Below, piece after piece: positions 50,801 to 62,712 of a DNA stretch of 62,838 nt. Numbering within the stretch: position 1 is the first letter of the stretch; every line of letters begins with the position of its first letter. Source of the DNA: Mesaphorura yosii. Taxonomy: Eukaryota > Arthropoda > Collembola > Poduromorpha > Tullbergiidae. The notes below the pieces were generated by a model, which ran no database searches, was not told where the DNA came from, and worked only from the letters and a program-made list of their open reading frames with translations. The position numbers and the translations under genes are program-made. Location of the stretch: positions 1-62,838 of the forward strand of contig WIXG01000406.1 of NCBI GenBank assembly GCA_009869945.1. The letters are read 5' to 3'.

Positions 50801-53800
50801 TAGTTTGGAGGGTACAACAGGAGGATGCAGCGCGGTGGGGTTGCAGTTTGGCGTTGACATTGACACTGGTATCGTGTTTGGCGATTGAGACATGCTCATG
50901 TATCGGGCCACGTCACTGATCTCTTCGTACTCGTTCTCAAAAGAACTGTTTCGACTTCCATGACTGTTATTGCCCATCGACCCGTTTCGAGAGAGGCCAC
51001 TTTTTGGCACAGAAAGCGGGGGACCTCCAATTGAACACTGTTTCATCGACAGCGAAGGCGAAGTATTGACGACTGTGCTCCCGCTCATTCGATGCGCTGC
51101 CATTTGCGAATTCGCTGCAGCCGCAGCCGCCTGCAATGCGGCGGCTTCTCGTCGAAGCCTTTCGATTATGGTCGTCGTCGAGGATGTAGTTGGCGTGGAG
51201 CTGCTGTTCGGATGACCGAAGAAATTCGCCGCTCCATCGCCGTGCTGCACAAGAAAGTGCGGTGGGAGTGACTGCGACTGTGCTTGTGCCTGGAGTTGCT
51301 GCTGCTGGAGGACTTGCGAATCGTAGACGTACGAGTACGGGTTGTAATTGTAGTCAAACGTGACGGATTGCGGAATTGTTACACTATTGTTCGTAATATC
51401 ACCGTTCAAATTCACAGCGCCTGTCCGACACGAGGCTGCAGCCGAAGCGCTGGCTGGGCTGCCGATAAGGAGAACGTTTCCAGCGGGTAACCCAGTCGGT
51501 GGCTTCAAATCTTCGATGTAGCCTTCGTCGAGTATCACTCCGTCAACCTGAAAAGTGGTCGGAAGCAGTTCATTTAGTCTTGCACTCGCATTATTAAAAT
51601 ATTACTCTCGTAACTAATTGGGAGCTGTGAGTGAGATTTGATCACAGCTCAATATAAAATTAACAAATGACTTTTATTTCGACTGTGTTTTAAGATGAAG
51701 TCGACGTCGTTGGCTGCGTTTGAATTTTTGCCCGTTACGTCCTCCTATTGAAAAGATTATCCACTACGTGTCGGGCTCGAACTGAGTGATAGTCAAGGTA
51801 TTAGTCAACAGCGAATTTGTTTTGCTTTTTTAAATCGATAGACTGCATATTCACAATTCTGAGACAACAAAGCAACAGTACTTGCTCCGATGTAACCGTA
51901 ACGGTGGTGGAGACCTGCCTGAATCGAAATGCGGGACTGTAACCGTCGCATGAGTCTCATGTTAATGATTGTTTCGTGGAAATGGAAACTTTACTCATGC
52001 TACATTGCATACCCTTCTTGCTACCTGGGACAGGAACGGCGCACGAGAATTCGACTGTCTACCTGTCAGGTGGCCACTCTTAAATAACAGCCCGAGTCCC
52101 GTCCGGTGCAGTGGTTTGGCATGCAACGTTGTTGACATTTCAAGGGTGAAATCGACCCGGCTCGAGTCTAGGCTACGAAATGGCTCTGCAACCCGCTTCC
52201 ACAGGAAATTACTACTAGTATGCTACGAATTACGAAATTGCAGTCTCGTTATCACCTCGCGTGAAGGAGAGGAAATGTTGCGTCAGGCCAAGACAGCGAC
52301 TCACGATTCACGATCAAGTTCAGGTGAAAGTGGATCCGCAACTTGCAACGATAAAAAAACGATGAACGGAAACGGGTAATTATTAATTCAGAGGATGCGG
52401 CTGGTCCGGAAAGTACTTTTTCGTGTCGGGCTTTTGCACAATCACGAATAACGAGCTATTGTTTTCAAGGTTTGGCGAATGTTGCAAAATCGCCAAATAT
52501 ACCAACCAGGATTAATAATTAAATTATTGCCTGTACACGTTGCATGTGATACTAGAAATAACTGTTTCGAAGGGTAGAATCATAAACACGCGTCCAAGTA
52601 TTCGACACGCGTGTGAGATATGTGACTTGACGCGATTGGATCCAATCCCAGACGCAAGAGCCATAAATACGCCAAAACTAAACAAAGGCATCATTAATGT
52701 TCTTACAAGTTTGACTCACTCTCTTCCCGAGAACAATATTTTAAAAATTAATTCTCATGTGTTGTTCAACACGAAATCTTTATGATTATGAGCCTTTGTC
52801 TGAATCATGTCAACCGTTTCAGAACAAGAAAAGCACCTATCTCCTTCCTTTTGTACGATTGCGTTTATTTTTATGTTTACACGTCGCAGAGGAAAAGCCG
52901 AGATCAATAATCAAAGGATAATTGCTTGACTTACCGTAAACGGAGAACTGCTGGAAGTGGAATTTGAGCCCATCGCCGTGCCTGTGCCAGCTGCAGTTGG
53001 CTTTTGACTTTGACGTCCGTCGAACATGAACTGAGTTTGGGTATTCGCCTGGCGAAAGAAGATCGGATTCTTGCTGAGCCCGTGCGCGTGTCCGTGGCCA
53101 TTCTGGGAGGACTGTTGCTGGTGTGCTGGCAGACCGTAATGGTGGTGATCTGGTGGGAGCAGGACAGGCGACTGGAAAAACGATTGCTGTTGCTGCTGCG
53201 TTGGGATTTGATTGAGAGAGCAATACTGCTGCTGCTGCGCGTGCTGGTGCGCCTGCGACTGGTAAAACAATTGCTGCTGCTGGTGCGACTGCAAATGAAA
53301 GGGCATTCCTGGCCCCGTGCCCGTCCCTGGCATCATGACATTTACGTTCACGTTGTTATGATTCGTTAATTCTGCGTGCAGTGCGTGCTGCTGCTGCTGG
53401 TGATAGTCGTCTTTGTACGCAGGTAAATTTTGTGATTGATGAGTACGAGAATTGGGGTTTTGCCATTGCTGATGGTGTAAATACTGCTGACGCGACTGCT
53501 GCAGGTGTTGGTGAGTATGAGGTCGAGCTGTGACATTACAATCTATGCTATTGCCATTGCTATTATTGCTACAATTACTTCCAACACTGCTGATTGTATT
53601 GCTCCCGTTCGTACTCAGGCTGCTGAGCAGTGCTCCATTGGCATTCGCATTGTTGCCGTATGGAACAGGAGCAGCAGCAGAAGAGTCGACAGGAAGCTTG
53701 GATTTCCTGTAAGGCGATGCAGTGTAACGAACCGAAAAGGGCCAATTTTGTACATCTTCAAACCCAGACGTATAATAATTAGCCATTATGCGTCGGCCCC

Positions 53801-53942
53801 TGCTGCTGTCTGAGCCCGAGTCTGAGCCACTGCTGCTGCGACTGCCTCTGGTTCTGGTTGGCTCATTCGTAGGCACCGCTGTGATGATGGCACACTTGCT
53901 ACTGGAAATGGAGTCTGTTGATGAGGATGAGGATAAAAGTGC
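41895..53942 (-). CDS. Long Gln/Asn/Ser-rich orphan protein, 5' end unresolved
   Basis: Four exons (53942-52935, 51547-49720, 42828-42445, 42193-41895) join in frame at good GT-AG sites. From the first plausible ATG (53786, MANYYTSGFEDVQNW) the protein has 1120 residues. The acceptor at 53942 shows that at least one more exon lies upstream, coding or not. Most of the protein is low complexity (His/Gln, Asn and Ser runs). More constrained islands are FSVRYTASPYRKSKLP near the N-terminus, GVILDEGYIEDLKPPTG at the exon 2 start, RKKKLERIFGVTHSASFDSI, HHRSYSIIPHWKIRDHLMRL running across the third splice, and EEHWYSADSDTDADSL near the C-terminus. A coiled-coil-like stretch EVVQVREKHDRVLDQLNLEVENLL lies mid-protein. 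No known domain is recognised. Intron 3 spans 6.9 kb. Confidence 0.75.
42736..42756 (-). repeat. Poly-Gln codon tract in the orphan gene, exon 3
   Basis: Mixed CAG/CAA repeat encoding seven consecutive Gln. Mixed codons suggest it is not a recent pure expansion. Confidence 0.8.
42829..49719 (-). other. 6.9 kb intron of the Gln-rich orphan gene
   Basis: No exon with a recognisable domain on either strand. Open frames such as 43757-43984 and 48268-48543 (plus) and 45938-46378 (minus) lack coding signature. The sequence is enriched in degenerate short words (tgcaatgc, gcagtgca, aagccaagcc) typical of slippage-prone intron DNA. Confidence 0.5.
49984..50008 (-). repeat. Poly-Gln codon tract in the orphan gene, exon 2
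   Basis: CAG/CAA repeat encoding a Gln run within KLQQQQQQQLKQSQQQC, followed by a Cys-rich patch (NNDYCDCSF). Confidence 0.75.
53184..53400 (-). repeat. His/Gln-rich codon repeat cluster in the orphan gene, exon 1
   Basis: Several interspersed CAG/CAC runs encode short Gln and His blocks (for example PTQQQQQSFFQ, SHQQQQLFYQ, HQQQQHALHA). Comparable His/Gln domains occur in many arthropod nuclear or regulatory proteins. Confidence 0.7.
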
Positions 53943-55311
53943 CTGCAATGCAAAACAAAGACATGAAGAATTAATTAGCGTTGGATTGTTGACAGCATTT
54001 GTCATAATTACGAGATGCGAATCGAATTTGGGAATTTAAATGCCGTCGCTTCATGCTTCCTTACACGGATGATGCCATCGCCATCAACCGTTGTGTTGGC
54101 TAGAAAAAACAATAAAAGGCCCACCCGTTCGTCACTGTCTCCAAATTAGGCAATTCAGCCAAAGGAGTAAGACTTTGGGTTCATAATTTGAGATTTACAC
54201 GCATTTTATGCACAAAAATCATGTTCTCCAAGTCAGAGCGACGTAAACATGAAGAGATTTGAACTTGAAAATAGTTATGAGCATTTTATTGACAAAAAGT
54301 ACGAAAGCGGCTCAGCAAAAAATATAGCAGAAAGTAACAAAAGTTCAAGTAATTTGAGTACGAGACAAAAACGCAAGTGCAACTAATCAAGTTTAATGCC
54401 ACGCATTAGTGCACGTTTTATTATTGCCGACTGCCGAGCCGAGAATTAAGTCCCTGACAATGCAATGCAATGGATTGAACGGTAAGTGTAAATGTACATG
54501 TAATTTTGTTACAATTGAGTGCTTTAAACTTTTGACTCAGACTCTGACTCTGGCTCGGCTGTAAAAAAAATGTTGCACGAACCACGCATAAAAAGCCAAA
54601 GCCAAGATGGATGATGCTGTTGGAATTTGTACGGCCGAACAAAGCGCAGAGATCAAGCTCAGAAATCCTTTTAGGTAGAATGATTCAGTAAGAATTCATT
54701 TTGGGGATTAATCACTTGATAATTACACGATTTTAAAGAGCCTGAAGGCTTGTTGCTTCGAGTCTAATCTTTACTGAGTGCTTGCTCGAAAGATTTTCAG
54801 TTTTCGTCTTCCTGCCTGCTCGCAATGGATTGGAACGCTATTCGAACAATGGTCATAAAAAGTGTTTGATCCGATCCAATAAAAATATACTGTCAATCGC
54901 ATGCACGCTAAGTTTCTGCACCGATTTTGAATCTTGAATGGTTTCTCTTATAACATTCGAAAACATAAAAGTTATTATAGGCGTCGAGCACCTTCCCGAA
55001 CTCAGGCTCATTCAGCGCCGAGGGACACGTGTGCAGGGAAATTCCATGATTCATCACCTCCAGACTCCTGTCAACTCCATTGTCCACATTAGAAGCGTTA
55101 ATCGAGGGTTAATCTCACGGGCCAATTGTTCAAGTTCAGTGGATTAGTTCCAAATAAACGAAATTCCTATGCATTGTGCTTATGCTACCTACTAATCCTT
55201 CTCACCTTTTTACCATAAGCCTCAAATCGGTATCAACAGATAATTAATCACCCATCAATCAACTACAGCTGTCACCTCGAGTTGCAACAAAAATAAACTA
55301 TGCTGAATCGT
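53943..55311. other. Region between the orphan gene and the M28 aminopeptidase
   Basis: No coding exon recognised. It may hold upstream exons or promoter of the orphan gene (minus) and certainly the upstream region of the aminopeptidase (plus). Part of it (55158-55299) was copied together with the downstream truncated gene. Confidence 0.5.
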
Positions 55312-55318
55312 TATAAAA
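55312..55318 (+). promoter_or_regulatory. TATA box of the M28 aminopeptidase gene
   Basis: TATAAAA lies 69 bases before the chosen ATG at 55381, which leaves room for a transcription start about 30 bases downstream and a short leader. This argues against the in-frame ATGs further upstream, near 55300 and 55318. Confidence 0.6.
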
Positions 55319-55380
55319 TGGGTACAATCTATTTGACGGAGTTTCGCCCTTTCATTTGGCAAATACTTCTTCCCAACACA

Positions 55381-56562
55381 ATGTACGCTTCACATTTTCT
55401 GCTCCTGACTGGCGCTGTTCTGGCAGCAGCCGTTCCATCGACGTCCACCGTCAACGATGGAAAGCGACTCATCCAAACTAGCGATGTGGACCCACCCGTC
55501 TGGATGACTGAGGCCGAGGTCGAGAAACTGATCCACAAAGACCTGATCCACTTCATGGACATCACCGACTACCCCCAACAGCCGAAGATCAACCACCCAA
55601 CTGCGTTTGGTAAAGTAACGCATTGAACAGTTACAGTTTGATGTTGACTTCTAATATGAACTTGACTCATATCTTTTACAGACTACCCCACAACGCTCTT
55701 CTACCAGCGTGTCGTGGCTCAACTTACGCCACATTTGAACACTGCCAGAATGGAGGCCTTCATTCAGGAGTTCAGCTCCTTCAATAACCGATACTACAAT
55801 TCAGAGACTGGCCGTCAGTCTTCCGAATGGCTACGTCAGCTCGTGCAGTCGGAAGTGGACGCAGCTCTGGTCAACGGTTATTCTGGCAATGTTTCTGTGT
55901 ATCCAGTCACTCACAGCTGGCCGCAGAACAGTGTCATCGCCCGCATCGAGGGATCGGACCCTGTACAGAAGGCTCAGGTGCTAGTTCTTGGGGCGCATCA
56001 AGATTCGATCAATTCCGGCAGCCCATCCGCGGGACAGGCGCCTGGCGCAGACGACGACGGAAGTGGAGTCATTGTGCTGCTGGAGACGCTTCGCGCCTTC
56101 CTCGCAGGTAACTTTGTGCCTCGTCGAAGCGTCGAGTTTCAATGGTATGCAGCGGAGGAGATTGGACTTCGTGGGTCGCAGGACATTGCAAATGACTACA
56201 ACGCTCGTGGAGTGGAGGTGATCAGCATGGTGCAATTTGACGTGGTGGGCTACTTCGTAGGTCAACGACAGATCGGGATCCTGACCGACTTCACCGACCC
56301 AGCCGCGACACAGTTCCTGCGCATCATCATCGACGAGTATTGCACGTTCACCTGGGTGAATCAAATCTGCGGGTATGGTTGTTCTGACCACGCGTCATGG
56401 TTCCGAGCTGGCTACCCGGCGTCGGTGCCTGCTGAGGTCGTTCTGCATCCTGCAATGCATACGACACGCGACACGATCGACACCGTCAACTTTGAACAGG
56501 TGCTTGAATTTTGCGTACTTGCCGTTGCGCATACGGTCGAACTCGGACTTTCGACTCTTTAA
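55381..56562 (+). CDS. Secreted M28E leucine aminopeptidase, fungal type
   Basis: Two exons (55381-55609 and 55682-56562, intron 72 bases, phase 1) encode 369 residues. Residues 1-20 are a signal peptide; 21 to about 80 look like a propeptide with HFMDITDY. The catalytic domain carries the complete co-catalytic zinc set of the M28 family: His182 in GAHQDS, Asp201 in APGADDDGSG, catalytic Glu235 and ligand Glu236 in WYAAEEIG, Asp263 in QFDVVGY, and His336 in HTTRDT. ICGYGCSDHASW matches the disulfide-containing segment of secreted fungal leucine aminopeptidases and of the Vibrio/Aeromonas enzyme. It should remove N-terminal residues from peptides outside the cell or in the gut lumen. The architecture (signal, propeptide, M28E domain) and nearly intronless structure suggest possible fungal ancestry. 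A truncated tandem copy follows. Confidence 0.93.
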
Positions 56563-56597
56563 CTGCAAGCTCTCCAATTATGTATGAACTTTGATTG

Positions 56598-56603
56598 AAT
56601 AAA
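56598..56603 (+). terminator. Polyadenylation signal of the M28 aminopeptidase
   Basis: AATAAA 36 bases after the stop codon, in the context gaataaaggcag. The same context is copied in the truncated downstream duplicate at 57120-57125. Confidence 0.65.
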
Positions 56604-56819
56604 GGCAGCACGATTCCAATCAGCGTATTAGCCCTTCACCCAAAGATCAACATTTGAAACTTTACAGAGTTAGTTTGTATAACATCTCATTACGCAAATG
56701 TAATCAGGAGCGTTGTGCATGCACACATTTTGTCAGGCTCTGCCTGGTAAATTCTCTGATTCATGAGCACAAGGCGACTGATCCTGATGATATGTTGTCA
56801 CTACTGATTTAGCAACACA

Positions 56820-57135
56820 AACGAAATTCCATACATTATGCTAATTGCTAATCCTCTCACCTTAACTCATTGAGCTTCAGGTCGACAGACAATAAATCAC
56901 AGCTGTCAGTTGAATCATAACAAAAATAAACAAGTAATAAATCCCGAGGAAGTTGTGCTGCATCCTTCCATGCACACCATGCGTGACACAATCAGCATCG
57001 TCGACTGTCAGCTTCAACAGATGTACGAGTTTACCGTGTTCGCCGTTGCACACATCGTCAAACTCCCACTTTCGAGTCTCTACTTGCAGTTTTTCAGTAG
57101 TACATGCATTCTTGAGTGAAATAAAGGCAGTATGT
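56820..57135 (+). pseudogene. Truncated tandem copy of the M28 aminopeptidase
   Basis: The segment 56820-56932 matches the upstream region 55158-55299 (shared blocks acgaaattcc, taatcctctcacc and acaaaaataaac). It is followed almost at once by a copy of the last 42 codons of the aminopeptidase (EEVVLHPSMHTMRDTI, then EFTVFAVAHIVKLPLSSL) and its 3' end with AATAAA at 57120. The TATA box, the start, the signal peptide and about 327 of 369 codons are missing, so the copy has lost its core between two retained ends. The terminal stop is also displaced, so the frame reads on for several codons. No functional product is expected. Confidence 0.8.
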
Positions 57136-60100
57136 GTCAATTCGTTCGTTTTCCAGAACTTTGCATATTTTGTGCAACCGGACAATTCCATGATCCCACA
57201 TAAAACAATTTTGCAAAAGTCAGTTGGGCTTAAGTTGATTCTAATCCCGGGAATTTTTGTTTACGGAGATAAGAGATTTGGCAGTTAAGACTTAAGGACA
57301 ATATAATGTCATTCCATCGCTGAGCAGAGGACAGAGGATTTAATATACTCATTTTCAGTACCAAATTAGCCAAACGCGACTCAATCGCAGTAAATATATG
57401 GAAGATCGCTGATGTTTATACCTGATTTGTGCATTTCTACACGAACCGACAGCTAATGCAAATGGCATTGCGAGGTTAAAAGGTTCATCCCGTGAGAAAT
57501 TCACACAAACGAACAAATTCTTTGCCCAATGCAATGAATATCGTGCAAGACGCCAGGTGAAATTGAAATATGAAGTCAAGATGAGTTTACCTGCTCTTCC
57601 TCGTCATTGCTGCACGAGGAATGACCGGACAGACCGGAGTCCATGCTTCGTGCTCAAATTCGGAATTCTACCACCACAAATCTTTAAATTGCTCCCAGAC
57701 ACTTCAAGACCAAACGAAAATATCGCCACATTCCTTGACCTGAGCAAGACACTGAACACTGAACGCTGCACACGAGCATGCGCACTGAACTGAACTCAAC
57801 AATGGACAATGCAAAAATGAGACGAAGAATGAACAATGGAAGTGCAGTGTTTTGGTTTTGGTTGGGAAACAGTAATAAAGAAATGGGAATTGCAGTTGCA
57901 AAATCTGGTGAGACTCAAAGAATTGGCAGTTGGCATTTATGTGACTGGCTGTTACGATTCTGCCACGGCTGGCGGCTGCGAAAGGGACCAAGTACCTGTA
58001 ATTATGAGCATTATTGTTGCAATTTCAGCCTCAGTCACCAGCCAGCCAGCATTATCAGGCCAGGCACAGCAACGGCAAATGCTTTTGTTTTCTGAGAAAT
58101 CATACATCACGGCAAGTCATGGCATGGCATTTGGCATGGCGCGGCCAGACCAAGTTAACAAGATTATTGTAAACTGTATTACTTTCGTGTGTGTCTGTAT
58201 TTAGTTGCGCCATCCGCCTTAATACACTTATAATTATTCCCTCACGGATTTGGGTGCTCGTAACATTTGTAACACGCGTAAGTCATAAAGTAAAGAATGT
58301 TACGCATTTTAGTTTACAAATAATTCTTTTCGAAAATAAAAACCAACCTTGGTGCTTGCCACGCTGCTACTTAATTCATTTCCTAATTATCGCACGATTG
58401 ATCACGATACGGCGACGACTCCTCAAGCTTGGCGGCTGAGTCAGTTGCCATTGCGTTTTCGTTTGCGGTTGTCTTTGCCATTGCCTTGCACTTTCCCTTC
58501 ACTTTACGCTACGCCCCGTAATTGACAGCTGGCTGACTGTTATATAATTAACGTGCTTACTTTTGCGTTTTGCACAGACAGTGAATACTGCGCAAAAATG
58601 CAGGTAGGACGGATTATGGACGATGGCTGTTTTTAGGTGAATTTAAACGTCTTGGCGTCAGAGTCAGTGGCGTGGTTAGAGTACATTAATGCGATTCTCT
58701 TAATCTTGTTGTTAAATGCTTGGGTACATAATACTGTTATTTTTAATAACTCGTGTTATAATTCCTCGCATTATAATTCTCAGCTCGACTCAAGTTGCAG
58801 TTGCAATGCGGTACAGGAATTTCGTGTCATTGTCATCCGTTGCAATGGCCATTGCGTCTACGCACTTCTTCGCAGAACAGAGCTTTAGTGAATTGTAAAC
58901 ATTCACGCTGCAAAGCTGCAATGCAGTACAGTAATAAAGTCCAACGTCACGACGTCATTGACATTTAATTTAGCCATGGCCCGTGGGATACTTTACAGTG
59001 TGACACGACGAGACGACGGTGCGATTCAGCCTCCACCTGTTCAATGCGACTTAGTTAAAACGCTTTATGATGCAGTACAGCACGAGCTGAGCACAGTTGT
59101 AAAGATGTAAAGATGACAGTGACTGATAACGACAGGAATTCATTTCATTTCGTATTCAGCAAGATGATTATGTAATGTAATGACAATGCACGCTAAAGCT
59201 AAAGCCGGTCGCTGTCGCTGTTTTGTGAACAACTTGATCTGAAGCAAGTATCATTAAGGTACAAGTGCAAGCATCAAGAATTGGCCAATTTGTGCATTGT
59301 TTCCCGGATTTGGGCCTTAATCAAATCAACAATGAGCCTAATTCAGGTGGCGCTTTCAATTTTCTTTGCTGTGCTCTGTACTGTGATGAACCAACAGAAA
59401 TAATGAAGTGTGCGTTAAGTACTGATAGAAAGAGCTCGAAATTCTTTCGTAAAAGTGCCTCAAAACAACATGAATGAAATGAAACAAGAACTAGCGAACC
59501 GAATGCAGTGGAATTTATCACCTCAAGATAAAGTAAAAGTAAATGGAATTTGTCAAATGAGCATTACGGTTACTGTTATTGAGCTTTTGGAGAGCCCCTT
59601 GGTGCTGGGGTACTGTTGAAATTGCTGTTGTCGGTTCTTTATGTTACGGTCAGGTGTTACAATCTCAGTGCGTGCGATGTGATGCGAGAAAACGAGAATG
59701 GTTGAAAAAGACGTTGAATGTAAGAAGCAGAAGCTCCTTCCTTCAGTTTTTATGGCATATATTACTTACTTTTGTTTCCCCTTTTGTTTTTTGTTAACGA
59801 ACGACTGCTGCGCTCGGCTGTCTCCAAAATTCTGAAATTCAACCCCGAATTTTCCGAGTATGATGACAATTCTTCGCAGTAGAACAGCCAGAAGTCTTCT
59901 CACACTCGTCGTGTCCCAGTCGTTTCACTTTGAGGAACCTTTTCGTAATGAATGACTGAACCAAAACTGAACTTAGGCTCACTTACTGAGGAGTACTTTT
60001 AATTGCTTACTTTAATGTAATGCTCTGAATCGTTGTCACTGTCACTGCTTCTGTCGCTGAAGACTGAAGTGACACTACCACTGAACTGCTTTCCGCGTTA

Positions 60101-62712
60101 TTTTACGTCCGTTCATGAAGAGCACGAAGAGATTTACAGAGAGTCACGTCGCGATGCGTCTCGCAGCCGTTGCGCCGTCCATGTGTGCACAAATTCTCCT
60201 GCAGCTCTCAACAATGACAGACTGCGAGTAAGAAAGCGATCTGAGCCTCCAGCAATTCTTGCCAGGTAAGTTCTTCAATTCAGTGCCTTGCCTTCCTTCT
60301 TTTTGTCAACTTGCACTGGTTGCCTCACAACTGTTCTGTGTGTCTTCTTTGAATTGCACTGCTTCACTTCACAAATGAACCGACTGAGGAACTGAGACAT
60401 CCAGATCACTGACCATTAAACGTCGTGCTTTGATTTGCCGGTCATTCCGCTTGCCGCTTCTAACCTTTCGCCACGATTATGCCTCGATTAGCTTGATTGA
60501 TTGACACTTTTTGTTTCAACTTCACTTTCCCAGCCTCAGAACGAAGATGCTGCACCGCCACTGAACTCCCAACTCAAAATATTGTACGGTGGGTTTGATT
60601 CTGATTCGGATCTCATCTCGCCCATCGGAGCCATGCATTTGCATTGTTGTACATTGTTGTTATTTGCTATGTTGAACTCTTGTCTTTCAAGTCGCATTCG
60701 AGCCTCAAAATGTATTACGTATTACTCTACGCATAAGGAAATCAGAAGAATCATCATTTGTGAAGTGATGTGGGTACCAAAACTAAAGACCGACCGGGCA
60801 AGGCAAGGGTGTTTGGGTAAAAGGTGAGTTCAGTCCGTTGCATTGTTGCTTGGCACGGCCGCACGTTGGCCATGGCCATGCACATAAAACATTTCCACAG
60901 GTAAGTGCTAACTTTATTTTTTGAATCATTGCATTGCGATTGCACCACAGACGCAGAGATGATAAAATGTATTTTAGCCAGTGCAGTAGTTGAACTTGTA
61001 ATGGTAATCTTTGATTCTGTGCAGTGCGGCAGTGCAGAGCCTTTCTTAAACTTGAAGCGAAAGAGACGGGACCAACAGAAAGCAGAGACCAGACCAGGCC
61101 TGGGGTTGGTTCTTGTTCTTGGCTGCGACTGGCAACAATCGTAATGTATGATTGTATGTTTTTAATGCAATAATGTAATGTAATGTGTTTCTTCATGGTT
61201 GGATAGGAACAAAAACGAATCCAAAAGGTGTACTGGCTAATAAGTTATGAGGGCCAAGTTTTTGGGCAGCGTCCTGTATCTTGTTCGTGTTCTTGGAAGG
61301 CTTTCGATTGTTGCTGCAGCCGTTTCTGGTTTCTGGCTCTGGTGCTCTGTTCTGTTCTTCATTCTTCGGTGGTACCTGATCATAATCGTGATCATTATTG
61401 TTGCTGGTGCTGTTTATTGTTGCCAGCCAGTACAAATGCCTTCAGCTGCGTTCATGCAATGCAATGCAGAGAACTTTCAGGGTTCCTTTTGGTGCGGTGC
61501 GGTTAGCAGTTTTGAGTCTCCCAGCCCCAGCCAGAATACACATCTTGAAAGGCTTGAATCCTTATGAAAGGAATTCACTGGCATGCCAGTTCCCACACCC
61601 AACAATAAGGAAAGGAGCTGAGCCAGAGCAGAGCAGGACAGAAATGGAATACGGACATGGGCACCTCGAATTAACATTGAACATGAATTTACTACTTGAT
61701 TTGGTGCCTGCCTCGTACGCCTCTTGCAAAGTGCATGGCAGTGGAATGAAAGAGATCATTGACAGTTGCCAGTTGCCTGCTCTCACATTTTCTCAGGACG
61801 CATGTAAGAAATACTGAGGAACAAGGAACAGCAACAATGCTCGAGAACGAAGAAGTGAGAAGACGGCAGACGGGCACTGGCCCACTGATGCTGGAACATA
61901 TTGTTTGCTTTCATTCATTGTTGTAGTGCACTTAGCCGACTCTGCCAAGTACATGGCGGTGGCGATGACGCCTTCAACTTTTTTTCGGTTTCTTACAGTC
62001 ACGTAAGTCGCAAAGGGTAGCTTTTTACTATCCAATCGTTAACTCCGGCGTCAGCATTCTACCCAACTTCAGCGTAACGTAGAAAATGAAACTGAGGAAA
62101 CTTTAACTCCAGTTCGTTTCTTTCTCACGCACTTCCTTTCTTCTTGCCGTAGAGCAGGCTCTGACTCCGCTCTGGCTGGTCCTCGGCTTTGAAGAGTCCC
62201 GACTACCCGACTGCTGAAACCTGCATGGAGAGACTTCCTTCAAATAATACCAAGTAGCACGGTTATTTGAGTTGATCATATCCACGCCCAACGAAATGAA
62301 AATGGGTTAAAATGTCAGAATTTAATTGCAAAGCCAACCTAACGAAAAATCCAGAATGAGCAACCCAATTTGGCCCAATTAATGTGACAATGCGAGAACT
62401 GGTCAACAAGTACCGTCTGTAATTCTTATCGAATGACTAAAATTAAAAAAGTGTCCGCGTCGCGTACTAACATTTTATATACGAATCACAAATGTTTATT
62501 CAGATTCAATGCAGTGCAAAAATTTAAAAGGTATAAGTACATTGTTGCAAATACAAATACAATTAGGAAAATAAAATTCAGCCTAGAAAACGGCCTGCCA
62601 TATTAAAAATGCAAACGTGAGCCAAAACATAAATACCAAATACGGAATAATACTAGTAGAGTATAAATTGGATTTGAGTTTGAGACGGTAGCCTCAAAGG
62701 CAAGTTTAAAAT
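57136..62712. other. Non-coding 5.6 kb between the M28 copy and beta-tubulin
   Basis: Neither strand shows an exon with recognisable protein features. Open frames such as 57778-58095, 60783-61196 and 61398-61817 have the composition of the surrounding DNA. The right end must include the beta-tubulin 3' UTR, with a minus-strand AATAAA candidate (TTTATT near 62492). The rest may hold distant 5' exons or enhancers of the orphan gene. Degenerate tgcaatgca and gcagtgcag words are frequent. Confidence 0.5.

Noticed and set aside
39665..51063. The 15-mer acagcgaaggcgaag at 39665, 48404 and 51049
   Set aside because: Three copies are suggestive, but one is within coding sequence and chance pairs of 15-mers are expected in 63 kb; flanks do not match.
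60783..61196. 137-codon minus-strand ORF near the right end
   Set aside because: No signal peptide, domain or conserved splice structure; sits in repeated-word non-coding DNA.
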